DNA of 64,000 nt from Pisolithus tinctorius (lineage: Eukaryota > Basidiomycota > Agaricomycetes > Boletales > Pisolithaceae): positions 744,001 through 808,000 of the forward strand of contig JANFAH010000015.1 in the NCBI GenBank assembly GCA_024663395.1, read 5' to 3'. Below the pieces are notes generated by a model, which did no database searches, had not been told where the DNA came from, and saw nothing but the letters and a program-made list of their open reading frames with translations. The translations under genes and the position numbers were made by a program. The stretch's first letter is position 1. Each line of letters starts with the position of its first letter. Positions 32,956 through 42,631 of this stretch are shown here, one piece after another.

Positions 32956-33601
32956 TGTAGGGAATCCACATTCCCTGGATGTGTAAAGCCCCTATCATTG
33001 ACCATTCTGCGACTATCATTATGTCCCCTCACCACTTGCATCCACCTCACTACCTTCCCATGCCCTCACTCCCTCTCACACAACACTATACCCATGGCCA
33101 CTGTGCTCCGGTCGCTTCCTTCCTTCAGACTCTTTCTTTTAACATGGTCTCTGTTCCCTTTTTGTTAGTAGTATACCCTCAGCCTCTGTTCCAGCCTGTC
33201 TTATGTGTATGCACTGTCATGCAGTTTTCCTTTACCTGTACCCTGTCTTACTTAGGTTCCGGGTTTGCCTGGACTATAAAGCCCTGTACTTAGGTACAGA
33301 ATGATACCTTTTGGCACTTGGAAGGTCACCATGAGTTTCTTTTCCACTTTGTCTACACACACACTTCACATACCACCACACACAAACTACACACACTGCT
33401 CGCACCACTCGCATCACCAGTACTACTCCATGGACCATGTTGCACACATCATGAACTGCTACTGCTACAAAGCACTGAGTCTCACCTTCTAGTTTCAGCA
33501 GTCCAGAATCCCTTGGGACAAGTAATTTGTTCCCTTCATTTTTATTGTTGTTATCTAAGCCATCTAGCTCATGTTATACAGCTACTTGGACTTTTCCTAC
33601 A
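32956..33601 (+). repeat. 3' LTR of C'
   Basis: 646 bp, TGTAGGGAAT...TTTTCCTACA, collinear with the C LTR but CpG-poor. Confidence 0.9.
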
Positions 33602-34878
33602 ATGGTACAAAACAATTCAGAATGACTAGGTTGTATATTCCCCCAAATGACCATGAATCAGCTGGACATCCTGGACAAAAGGCAATGTTCACCAAGATGC
33701 ATAAAGAAGTATGGTGGGAAGGTATGGGAAAAGACATCAAGGCCTATGTCACAGGCTGTCCACACTGTCAAACCAGAAAGGTTATGACACACCTGCTGAC
33801 ATCACTGGTTGTCCCTCATACAACCCCTAAAACAGCATTCCCATTTCAACAAATATCTATGGATCTCATTACAGATCTCCCTGTCTCAGGAGAACAAAGA
33901 TATGACTCCATTCTCATGGTTGTTGATCAGGGTCTTACTAAAGCCACCTTGTTCATCCTGTGTCATAAAACTATTGACTCTGTTGGGATCGCCTGACTCT
34001 TCCATCAGTTCATTTATTCCCAATATGGAATCCTGGAGTTGGTTATCTCAGATTGAGGACCCCAGTTTGCATCAGTCTTTACTAAAGAGCTGTATAAGGC
34101 GATAGGGGTTAGAACAAAGCTGTCTACCAGGTATCACCCTCAAACCAATGGAGAAAGTGAACAGGTTAACCAAGAGGTGGAAGGGTACTTGTGACTTTAC
34201 TGTGCAGAAGCTCTGAACTCTTGGTCCTCCAAGTTGCCCTTGGCTGAGTTTGCACATAATTCTTGAGTCCACTCCATGCACAAAATGACCCCCTTCTTGT
34301 TGGTTCTCAGCTATGATCTGTCCCCCTATCCTGAAAAATGACTCACCCTGGTTCTGTCCATTGATGAATGGCTTGAAATGCTCACATCAAACAGGGATGT
34401 CGCCATTCTCATGCACAAGAAAGCACAGGAACAGATGTGTTCATGCAGCAAAGGATCCTATACACTGCCTAAGGTTGGAGATCAAGTTCTCCTGGATACT
34501 GGACACCTTAGGATCAAAAACCAGTGTGACAAGATTGCGCCCTGACATCTTGGACCATTCACAGTGACTCAGGTTGTGTCACTGGTTGCCTTCTGATTGG
34601 AGCTACCATCCACTTGGAAGGCTCATCCTGTGTTCCATGCCTTTCACATCTTCCCATTCATTGAAAATGATACTTATGGAACTGCACCCACAGCACCACT
34701 ACTGGAACTGGTTGATGATGAAATTGAGTGGGAGGTGGAGTTGATAATCAATCACAAAACTGATGGTTGCCAAGGACAGCACAAGTACCTGGTCAAGTGG
34801 AAGGGATTCCCTCATTTGTCAAATATTTGGGAACCTGAAGAACATATAAAGGACCATGCTTCAGAAGCCCTCAACTAG
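33602..34878 (+). pseudogene. Element F: degenerate integrase and chromodomain of another Ty3/gypsy element
   Basis: Starts in the integrase zinc finger (HESAGHPGQKAMF ... GCPHCQTRK), then the core (QISMDLITDLPVSG; VISD*GPQFAS; HPQTNGESEQVNQ), a C-terminal part (HPVFHAFHIFPF) and a chromodomain (WEVELIINHKTDGCQ, KYLVKWKGF, NIWEPEEHIKDH). At least five in-frame TGA codons stand where Arg is expected in the family (for example SD*GPQF for SDRGPQF). The RT half is missing on the left, where C' abuts. Confidence 0.85.
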
Positions 34879-34938
34879 TACAAGCTTGCTTGTCACCTCA
34901 GAAATTAATGGACTCCCCATGATCTGTAAACACAGAAA

Positions 34939-36272
34939 ATGACTATGCTGACCTCCCCTGTGAATCCCTTTATGACCCCACAAGTGACTGGCCCAGGCTA
35001 CTCATACCCCCCATTGCTGTCTATCCAGCATCCCCTCCCCTGTTGTCTGACACCTGTTTTCCTGGCTCAAATGCCTTGTCCCCAGTCTCACAACTCTGGG
35101 TACCCTTGCCCCCTATCAGCTGACCCCTTAGGCTGCATCCACACCAAGGCTTCTCAGTCCACCAAGTACTGCTCCCAAAGCCCAGAGGCTCTCCCAGTAG
35201 AGTCAGTAAGCCAGAAGGAAAGGGAAAGGATGCAGAGAAACCTGACCATGATGCCAATAAGGGAGGAACCTCAGCCAGTTCCACCAATGATCCCAGGACT
35301 GCCAACCTTTGCACTGCCCATACAACCTACTTGGATGGGGCCCACCATGCTGCCCTTGACCTCCTTGCCACAGTTGCCACTGCCAGGGATGATGAGCCAT
35401 GACTACCAATTGCAGCAAGTGACTACCTGGATGTTGTCAGGGCACTTGACATCTTCCACAAAGGGGACAGCATTGATGGGTGCTCACCAGAACAGGTTAA
35501 GTATTTTGGGTTGCTGTCTGAAATCTACAGAGCATCAGATGTAATTGGTCAATGCATCTCAAAGATATGCACCTGAAATCTTTCTGGGACCACCCCTTTG
35601 TCAGAAGTAATCATGGTCAACATGCTTGAATGGGGATACTTGGAGGTTTTAGAAGCTGTTACTGGTGGTGTGTACCATCATCTTCTTAATGAACAACTCA
35701 GAGAGTTCCTGGCTCCCCCTGCTTCCTGGCTTCATGGTTGTATCAAACCTAAAGAAGAGAGTGTCCTCATCTCAGATCAGAAGGAAGAGAAGCAGGAGGA
35801 AGTGGAATGGGTGGTGCTGATCAAGTATGCAGACAATGGGACCTCATTTAAACAGGTTGGTCTTCACCTTGGAATGGGGACTCACAACTCTGCTTGGGAG
35901 GTATTACTACAGGATGTGTCATGGGCCAGAAACCACAAAAATTACTTCAATGCCATCCACTCCACCACAGCTCTTCCTTCAACTCCCTTCATCCCTGTCC
36001 CTGAGAATCAACTTCAGTTCTACCTTGGAGGGCAGTCCCCACTTCCCAATAACCACATCCTCCACCCCCACACTTGCTTTCAATGCCACTACCTGGGTCA
36101 CTGGTCCTTCCATAATGGGTGTGGTTCCAGGTTTACTCTGTCCCCCAAGGAACTGCCATCTCCATTGCCTTCATTGCCTGTCACCAGCTGCACCTGTTCC
36201 CACATTTATACTACTCACCAACCCCTTTCCAACATGCATTCCAATGTATGTACCTCATCCTCAAGGGTCTGA
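34939..36272 (+). pseudogene. Post-pol sense reading frames of element F (zinc-knuckle-like, function unknown)
   Basis: Two broken open segments (34939-35544 and 35598-36272) lie between the chromodomain and the polypurine tract/LTR of F. The second has a charged stretch and then CFQCHYLGHWSFHNGC near 36075-36125. This resembles a CCHC knuckle, but the last spacing is six residues where four are canonical. Unlike A, B, C and E, the extra region of F reads in the sense direction. I do not recognise the protein. Its presence in an LTR element suggests an additional Gag-like or nucleic-acid-binding product. Confidence 0.45.
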
Positions 36273-36292
36273 GGACCTTAGAGGAGGGGTGA

Positions 36293-36871
36293 TGTTATGC
36301 CCATGTCAGGGGTCTTTCCTTTTTTGTTTCCTCACAGTCACATGTATCATGTGCCTCCTTGTGTCACTAATCATCATCATCCATGCTCCAGGGACACCTC
36401 AGATCACCAGCAGTTGTAGTATTTCCAATACCTTCTGATGCTGCACCCCAGTAGGAGATCTGATGTTTTACCCCCATCTCTGATGAATGGCCTATTTCAT
36501 ATTTCATCTCTGACTCATATTTATTGTTCTGATCATTCAGTTGTTGCTCCAGTGTCTGGCTCCTTGCTGCACATTGATTGTGCAGCCAGTATAGCCTTCA
36601 TTTCCTTTGCTACCCCCATCTCTGACACTGTATGACTCTTCATTTACTGCTTTGGATACTTACCATTGCCTTGGTGCAACCTGTATGGTACTATTGTCCT
36701 GAGGTATTTATACAGCTGTACTGTACTCTGTATGCTCAGTTTTTCAATAGCTTGCGACTCAGCTTATTCCTTTGATTTTGTCCTTGTTCCTTCTCTGTTG
36801 CAATCCCAATAGACCTTGCCAGTAGAAGAAACCTCTGTCAGACTTCATTGATAACTGAGCCATAGGGGTTA
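36293..36871 (+). repeat. 3' LTR of element F (continues at 39529-39533)
   Basis: Begins TGTTATGCCC after a purine-rich GAGGAGGGG. A TATA-like GTATTTATA lies near 36705. The palindrome at 36872-39526 interrupts it at a TA five bases before its probable end TGACA (39529-39533). The 5' LTR is not in the window. Confidence 0.55.
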
Positions 36872-37075
36872 CAGTGGCTCAAAAAAGTGTCCCAATGTTG
36901 GGTGATTTTGGAAAGAGCTGAGATTTATGAGGGAGCCAATAGGAATTAGGTCAAACTCCTGCAGGACCAAAAATAGTACAAACTGTTGTCTTGACAACAA
37001 GTGCTTGCTTATGTAATTTGGTTGACATGGAACCAAGATATACCCATTTTAAAATGAGATGTCATTGGGACACTT

Positions 37076-37604
37076 TGTCAAGTACGAGGATTGTCCGGGT
37101 TGAGTCCGGACCGGAGACCGAAGCAGGCGCATGGCCGAGTGGTCGGAGTCAAGGATAAAGACGAAGGTACAGAAGGGTGGACTGCTTGGACTTAGCGACT
37201 GAGGGTACAGCGCTATTCCCTTGCGTGGATCTCAGTCCGAGTCCGAGGCCGAGACGGGGTTATCAGGGGTAACTTAGTTGATTTCAGACTAAGGAGTACA
37301 GGCCGAGTAACTACAAGTTTATATACCAGAAGTAACTATAGTACGGAGACCGGTAATGCCGGTCTCGCAAGGATTGCTAAGATGATTGGTAAGGCAAGTA
37401 TTAGTAAGATATGACAAAGACAACGGAGACCGGGACAGAGTGGACCGGGGACAGGACCAGGGACAGGACTTAACCGAAGTGACAGACACTGCAAAGCAGT
37501 GTCTACCATGCTAGACCAACTGGAGATGCGGGACAGGCGAGGCCAAGGCCAGACTGAGTGAGTGCGAGGCCGAGTCCGGCCGGGGTCGAGGCATGACTAT
37601 GACA
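37076..37604 (-). repeat. Solo B-family LTR, left arm
   Basis: 529 bp, reverse orientation (TGTCAAGTAC...TATGACA on plus). Flanked by CACTT at 37071-37075 and 37605-37609. TATA box and start-site motif intact. Confidence 0.9.
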
Positions 37605-37807
37605 CACTTTTTTGAGCATGATGTTGTCAGTCATTATTTAGTAAATAACATAGAGATTTGACAACTTCTGAGGGATTTTGTGCTGCAGCCCTGACTGATT
37701 ATGTAATGTACATAATCCTGAGCCATAAAAATGGTTTGGGTCCCACTCAGCTAACCCTACTTCACCATGAAATTCATTTTTGCCTCTGCTAGAGCAAATA
37801 TCCATCT

Positions 37808-38177
37808 TCTTTCTGAATCTGGCCTTTCTGCTCATCAAATCTCCACCACAACTGGTCAGGGGAGCTCTACTGTTGCCAGGGTCATCAAAGAGTTCCAGCT
37901 AGATTAAGGAAAACCTCAAACTATGACATCCTTACCAGCCTTCTTCTCCTGGCAGAGGAAAATAGTCTCTAGTATGACCTGTGGAAGAGCTGAAAATGCT
38001 GTCCAGGCTACCCATATAATGTGTGTGGCCCTTTCCTCTGCTGTCACTTCCAAAACTGTTTGCAGTGTGCTCAATTCTGCATCCCTGAAGGCTGTAGTCA
38101 AGCAGGAGAATTATCCTGCAAACACTTCCCTACCATTTTCTACACAAATTTCCTTCCATCTGGTCCAATACTATTGA
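37808..38177 (+). pseudogene. Tc1-type transposase N-terminal fragment, left arm
   Basis: SAHQISTTTGQGSSTVARV reads as a helix-turn-helix, followed after a stop and frame change by MTCGRAENAVQATHIMCV and KTVCSVLNSASLKAVVKQ. The catalytic domain is absent. A mirror copy lies on the minus strand at about 38221-38590. Confidence 0.65.
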
Positions 38178-38220
38178 TCTTGGGCTTAACTGACCACATG
38201 ACCAAAGTGTAGTCATCCAC

Positions 38221-38590
38221 AGTCCAGTTTTGGTGCTTAAGAGCAAAGGCAAGTCACTGTTGTGTATGCCTGCAAGACAAGAGTGGCATCACCTGCTTGA
38301 CAGTCACCTTCAGGGATGCAGAATTGAGCACACTGCAAACAGTTTTGGAAGTGACAGCAGAGGAAAGGGCCACACACATTATATGGGTAGCCTGGACAGC
38401 ATTTTCAGCTCTTCCACAGGTCATACTAGAGACTATTTTCCTCTGCCAGGAGAAGAAGGCTGGTAAGGATGTCATAGTTTGAGGTTTTCCTTAATCTAGC
38501 TGGAACTCTTTGATGACCCTGGCAACAGTAGAGCTCCCCTGACCAGTTGTGGTGGAGATTTGATGAGCAGAAAGGCCAGATTCAGAAAGA
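38221..38590 (-). pseudogene. Tc1-type transposase N-terminal fragment, right arm
   Basis: Inverted counterpart of 37808-38177 (paired by the 76398 sum), identical except next to the centre of the palindrome, where LKAVVKQ reads LKVTVKQ. Confidence 0.6.
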
Positions 38591-38793
38591 AGATGGATAT
38601 TTGCTCTAGCAGAGGCAAAAATGAATTTCATGGTGAAGTAGGGTTAGCTGAGTGGGACCCAAACCATTTTTATGGCTCAGGATTATGTACATTACATAAT
38701 CAGTCAGGGCTGCAGCACAAAATCCCTCAGAAGTTGTCAAATCTCTATGTTATTTACTAAATAATGACTGACAACATCATGCTCAAAAAAGTG

Positions 38794-39322
38794 TGTCATA
38801 GTCATGCCTCGACCCCGGCCGGACTCGGCCTCGCACTCACTCAGTCTGGCCTTGGCCTCGCCTGTCCCGCATCTCCAGTTGGTCTAGCATGGTAGACACT
38901 GCTTTGCAGTGTCTGTCACTTCGGTTAAGTCCTGTCCCTGGTCCTGTCCCCGGTCCACTCTGTCCCGGTCTCCGTTGTCTTTGTCATATCTTACTAATAC
39001 TTGCCTTACCAATCATCTTAGCAATCCTTGCGAGACCGGCATTACCGGTCTCCGTACTATAGTTACTTCTGGTATATAAACTTGTAGTTACTCGGCCTGT
39101 ACTCCTTAGTCTGAAATCAACTAAGTTACCCCTGATAACCCCGTCTCGGCCTCGGACTCGGACTGAGATCCACGCAAGGGAATAGCGCTGTACCCTCAGT
39201 CGCTAAGTCCAAGCAGTCCACCCTTCTGTACCTTCGTCTTTATCCTTGACTCCGACCACTCGGCCATGCGCCTGCTTCGGTCTCCGGTCCGGACTCAACC
39301 CGGACAATCCTCGTACTTGACA
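38794..39322 (+). repeat. Solo B-family LTR, right arm
   Basis: Inverted copy of 37076-37604, same length, flanked by AAGTG at 38789-38793 and 39323-39327, the complement of CACTT. Its upstream palindrome GAGACCGGCATTACCGGTCTC is intact. Confidence 0.9.
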
Positions 39323-39533
39323 AAGTGTCCCAATGACATCTCATTTTAAAATGGGTATATCTTGGTTCCATGTCAACCAAATTACATAAGCAAGCACTTG
39401 TTGTCAAGACAACAGTTTGTACTATTTTTGGTCCTGCAGGAGTTTGACCTAATTCCTATTGGCTCCCTCATAAATCTCAGCTCTTTCCAAAATCACCCAA
39501 CATTGGGACACTTTTTTGGGCCACTGTATGACA

Positions 39534-40347
39534 AGTTTGGCCTGTAGACTCCCCCTGGTGCCATTCATGCCTAGTCCATTTGACGAAGTCACTTGGCTTG
39601 GGCATAACACAATCCAACATATTACAGCATAGATACAGTAAATTTAGATTCATACAGGTTGCCAGATGCTATGGCATGACAGTGACACACCATGACATTA
39701 CATCACTGACTAATTTTGAAGGTTGATGAGCTGCAGGGTAGTTGAGCCTAAAAGAAAGAATTATGCTGTAGGTAGGTAAATGAGTGTTCCAATATAATGA
39801 ATGGAAGAGATCTCACCTGAGACCTTGAGTTGGTTGAAGCTGAGATGCAGTAAGAAAAATGAACTGCCACCTCAGGCAGCAATTGTTTGGAAGGATGGTG
39901 GTCTTTTAGATATATATTTTGTGACAGCAACATTGTATCTGACAGACCCTACCTCCAGCAGTGGCTCCCAGATGTACAGTGGCTCAAAAAACTGTCTGCA
40001 TGTTTGTATGTTTTACATTAGTTATGACTTAATGTAATAACCCCTAACCATAGCCCTAAACCATGAATGTATGAAATAAGGTACTTACTCTTGGCTTTCT
40101 ATTGGTCCATGAATCAAGTGATTTGGATAGGAATTGATAGAATAGCAGCCATTTGAAAGTGACATGTCATATGGACAGTTTTTTGACTTAAAGTTTTGAT
40201 TACATAGTTTTGAGTTTAACAAAGTTTAAAATGCTGTGAGGTGCTTACTAATGGTTACATGGTATATCACATGGGCTATTTGATGATTTGTCATCATACA
40301 AAAAATGCCAAACAATGAATTGGGACCATCAAGGCTCCCTCTTCTAC
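39534..40347. other. Gene-free stretch with a Tc1/mariner end remnant
   Basis: At 39975-39976 a TA is followed by CAGTGGCTCAAAAAACTGTC, a relative of the palindrome ends. GGACAGTTTTTTGA near 40173-40187 matches the internal inverted motif. No coding region is seen. The stretch ends at the target site TCTAC of element B. Confidence 0.6.
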
Positions 40348-40872
40348 TGTCATAGCCATGTCTCGACCCCGGCCGGACTCGGCCTCGCGCTCACTCAGTC
40401 TGGCCTCGGCCTCGCCAATCCCATATCTCCAGTTGGTCTAGCGCGGTAGACACTGCTTTGCAGTGTCTGTCATTTCGGTTGAATCCTGCCCGGTCGTGTC
40501 CCTGGTCCACCCTGTCCCGGTCTCTGTCATCTTTGTCATATCTTACTAATACTTGCCTTACCAATCATCTTAGCAATCCTTGCGAGACCGGCATTACCGG
40601 TCTCCGTACTATGGTTACTTCTGGTATATAAACTCGTAGATACTTGGCCTGTACTCCTTAGTCTGAAATCAACTAAGTTACCTCTGATAACCTCGTCTCG
40701 GCCTCAGACTTGGACTGAGACTCATGCAAGGGAATAGCGCTGTATCCTCAGTCGCTAAGTCCAACCAGTCCACCCACCTGTACCTTCGTCTTTACCCCTG
40801 ACTCCGACCCCTCGGCCTCGCACCCGCTTCGGTCTCCAGTCCGGTCTCAACCCGGACACCCCGTACTTGACA
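40348..40872 (+). repeat. 5' LTR of element B with promoter
   Basis: TGTCATAGCC...CTTGACA. A 9-bp hairpin AGACACTGC/GCAGTGTCT (40448-40468), palindrome GAGACCGG-CATTA-CCGGTCTC (40584-40604), TATATAAA (40625-40632) and start motif AGTCTGAAAT (40660-40669) lie in this order. Confidence 0.92.
40584..40604. promoter_or_regulatory. Operator-like palindrome upstream of the TATA box in the B LTR
   Basis: Eight-base arms GAGACCGG and CCGGTCTC separated by CATTA, 21 bp before TATATAAA. Inverted CGG/CCG half-sites are the usual targets of Zn(II)2Cys6 proteins, and the same element carries one. Present in the solo LTRs of the palindrome as well; A has ACCGG-N6-CCGGT at 2676-2691. Binding is inferred. 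Confidence 0.5.
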
Positions 40873-40874
40873 GT

Positions 40875-40884
40875 ATTTCAGACT
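40875..40884 (+). other. Self-priming primer binding site of element B
   Basis: ATTTCAGACT, complementary to AGTCTGAAAT (40660-40669), 2 nt after the LTR; identical to that of A. Confidence 0.75.
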
Positions 40885-41969
40885 CGCCACTTGTGTGGGT
40901 CTAAACCATCATGGCAACCAAAACTCGTTTCCAACCTCCCCGTGGCCGCTCTGCCACTAATCCCGACTCTGCCTCAGCCAGTGGGGCTCGCCGTGAAACA
41001 GCACTAGCTGCTTTGGGCACCACTAGGTGCTCTCCAGGTCTCATCAGTCCTTTCAGGGGCTTTTCAGCCCGCACATCTAATACCCCCACCCCACGTCGCC
41101 CCACTGCTCCCATCCCCGAGGGTGACCCCGGCGATGATGGGCCGGGCGACGATGATGATAATAACCCAGATAATGATGACCCCGGCAACGGTCCCGGCAA
41201 TGATGGGCCCGGTGACGATAATCCGGATGAGGATGATCCGGAGGACGAACCGGACTTCCCAGACCCAGACACCGAACCCGCGGTCGTGGTCTTCGACAGT
41301 CTCGCAAAGGCCATCAAGCTGTTGGCTCGCAACTCCCGTACTAGTCCTGAGTCCTCAAGCAGGACCAAGCTACGCGAGCCCGATACCTTCAATGGCACCG
41401 ACCCTAAGAAGCTCCGCGCGTTCTTTATCCAGTGCGAGCTTAACTTCCAAGACTGACCGTGCCAAGGTCATCTTCGCGCAATCCTACCTCAAAGGTATGG
41501 CTCTCGAATGGTTCAAACCGGACTTGCTCAGGCTCGACGACCCCGATGACCGGCCTCTTTGGATGGACTCCTGGAGGGAGTTCATCCTAGAATTGCAAAC
41601 CACTTTCGGCCCCCATGACCCGGTTGCTGATGCCGAGAGCCAACTTGACCACTTGCACATGAAGGAAAGTCAGCGCATCAATAAATACGTAGTCGACTTT
41701 AATTGGCTTGCTTCGCAAGTCCGAGGCTACGGAGATGGTGCGTTGCATCATCACTTCTACTCCAGCCTCCCAGACCGAATCAAGGATGAGGTCTGCCGGG
41801 TTGGCAAACCCCGGACACTCCACGAGCTCCGCCACCTTGCCCAGGAGATAGATGCGCACTATTGGGAGTGCAAGGAAGAAGTCCAGCGGGCGGGTAAGCA
41901 CCAAGGCTCGTCCAACTCCAGCAACAATAAGTCCGGAGGCTCCGGCAACAACAACCAGCCCAAGACTGG

Positions 41970-42317
41970 TGTAGGGAATGTAATTTCCCTACTAGGGGAA
42001 TTGTTTTATTTTGTTCATTTTATTTGGTTTTGATTCTAGGTGTTTTTTCTGCTAGTGGTACTTAGATTTTCGCGTTTTGGTTGCTTAGTCAGCACTACCT
42101 AGTACTGGATGTAGTTAGTTTTTAAAAACACAATAGACAAGTTACCCCAAGACGAGAGACGAGTTCGAGCAGGTTGTTTCCCTGCACCCAGACAGCCTCA
42201 GAAGCCTTCAGACAACTACCAGGATCTTGCTAGGCTATAGAAGCCCCTTTTGGCCTACTCATTCCCCTCAGATCTCATCATTCCCCTCACTCATCCACTC
42301 TAAATCCTTTTCCTACA
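41970..42317 (+). repeat. Solo LTR of the D family in gag of B
   Basis: 348 bp, TGTAGGGAAT...TTTTCCTACA, flanked by CTGG (41966-41969) and CCGG (42318-42321). Element E, which lacks it, shows the uninterrupted site (its sequence reads ACTGGCCAAGAC). Confidence 0.85.
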
Positions 42318-42624
42318 CCGGTCAAGATAAGTCCAAGACCGGCAGCAACAACAACACCAGTTCTACCCCTAAGGCGGCTTCATCGAAGCCGGGCAATAGC
42401 AATAACAGCAACTCATCCAAGCCTGAGCCTAGCAAACTCAGGAAGGATGGGAAACTCACCCCAGAAGAACGCAAGCATCGCCTAGATGGAAACCTCTGCA
42501 TGTTCTGCGGAGGGTCCAGTCATTTTGCTGACAAATGCCCCAAGAAAGCCGGAAAGGCCAAAGCTTGCGCTGCGGCCACTACTGAGGCCGCACTGGCCTC
42601 AGGCTCGGGTACTACCCCCGAGAC

Positions 42625-42631
42625 AAAAAAA
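42625..42631 (+). promoter_or_regulatory. -1 frameshift heptamer A_AAA_AAA (B)
   Basis: ACA-AAA-AAA-TAG, as in element A. Confidence 0.75.

Larger units (their letters stand above)
26433..33601 (+). mobile_element. Element C': CpG-depleted, 5'-truncated C relative
   Basis: Begins inside gag-protease linker sequence (GATAAAGGTAACA, matching element C near 13105) and runs collinearly through protease, pol, hairpin, antisense gene and 3' LTR. Compared with C, changes are overwhelmingly CpG to TpG or CpA: protein differences are mostly Arg to Cys, His, Gln or Trp. The 5' LTR and most of gag are missing. The last LTR base is followed by ATGG, compatible with a decayed ACGG target. Confidence 0.9.
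36872..39526. mobile_element. Near-perfect Tc1/mariner palindrome with mirrored solo LTRs
   Basis: Ends CAGTGGCTC (left) and inverted CAGTGGCCC (right), flanked by TA at 36870-36871 and 39527-39528. Arms 36872-38092 and 38306-39526 are inverted copies about 1221 bp long, with no indels (paired coordinates sum to 76398) and a single mismatch noticed, around a spacer of about 213 bp. Both arms carry a B-family solo LTR at mirror positions. Each arm also holds a broken Tc1 helix-turn-helix segment. Confidence 0.88.

Noticed and set aside
26433..33601. Neurospora-type RIP in C'
   Set aside because: Changes concentrate at CpG, not CpA; a CpG-directed process or methylcytosine decay fits better.
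36871..36873. ACA at 36873 as the end of F's LTR
   Set aside because: TA plus CA belong to the Tc1 target site and terminal repeat (TA|CAGTGG). The LTR end more likely continues at 39529-39533 (TGACA).
37638..37838. Conserved 65-residue frame KARFRKK...LSNLYVIY, repeated at 23044, 23969, 24409, 37638 and 38560
   Set aside because: It recurs only because the palindrome arms recur. The opposite strand carries the Tc1 helix-turn-helix remnant, which explains the sequence better.
40911..41456. CRISPR-like spacing of repeats anywhere in the window
   Set aside because: Repeats are LTRs, palindromes or simple tandem repeats; no short direct repeat with unique spacers of constant length was seen, and the sequence is fungal.
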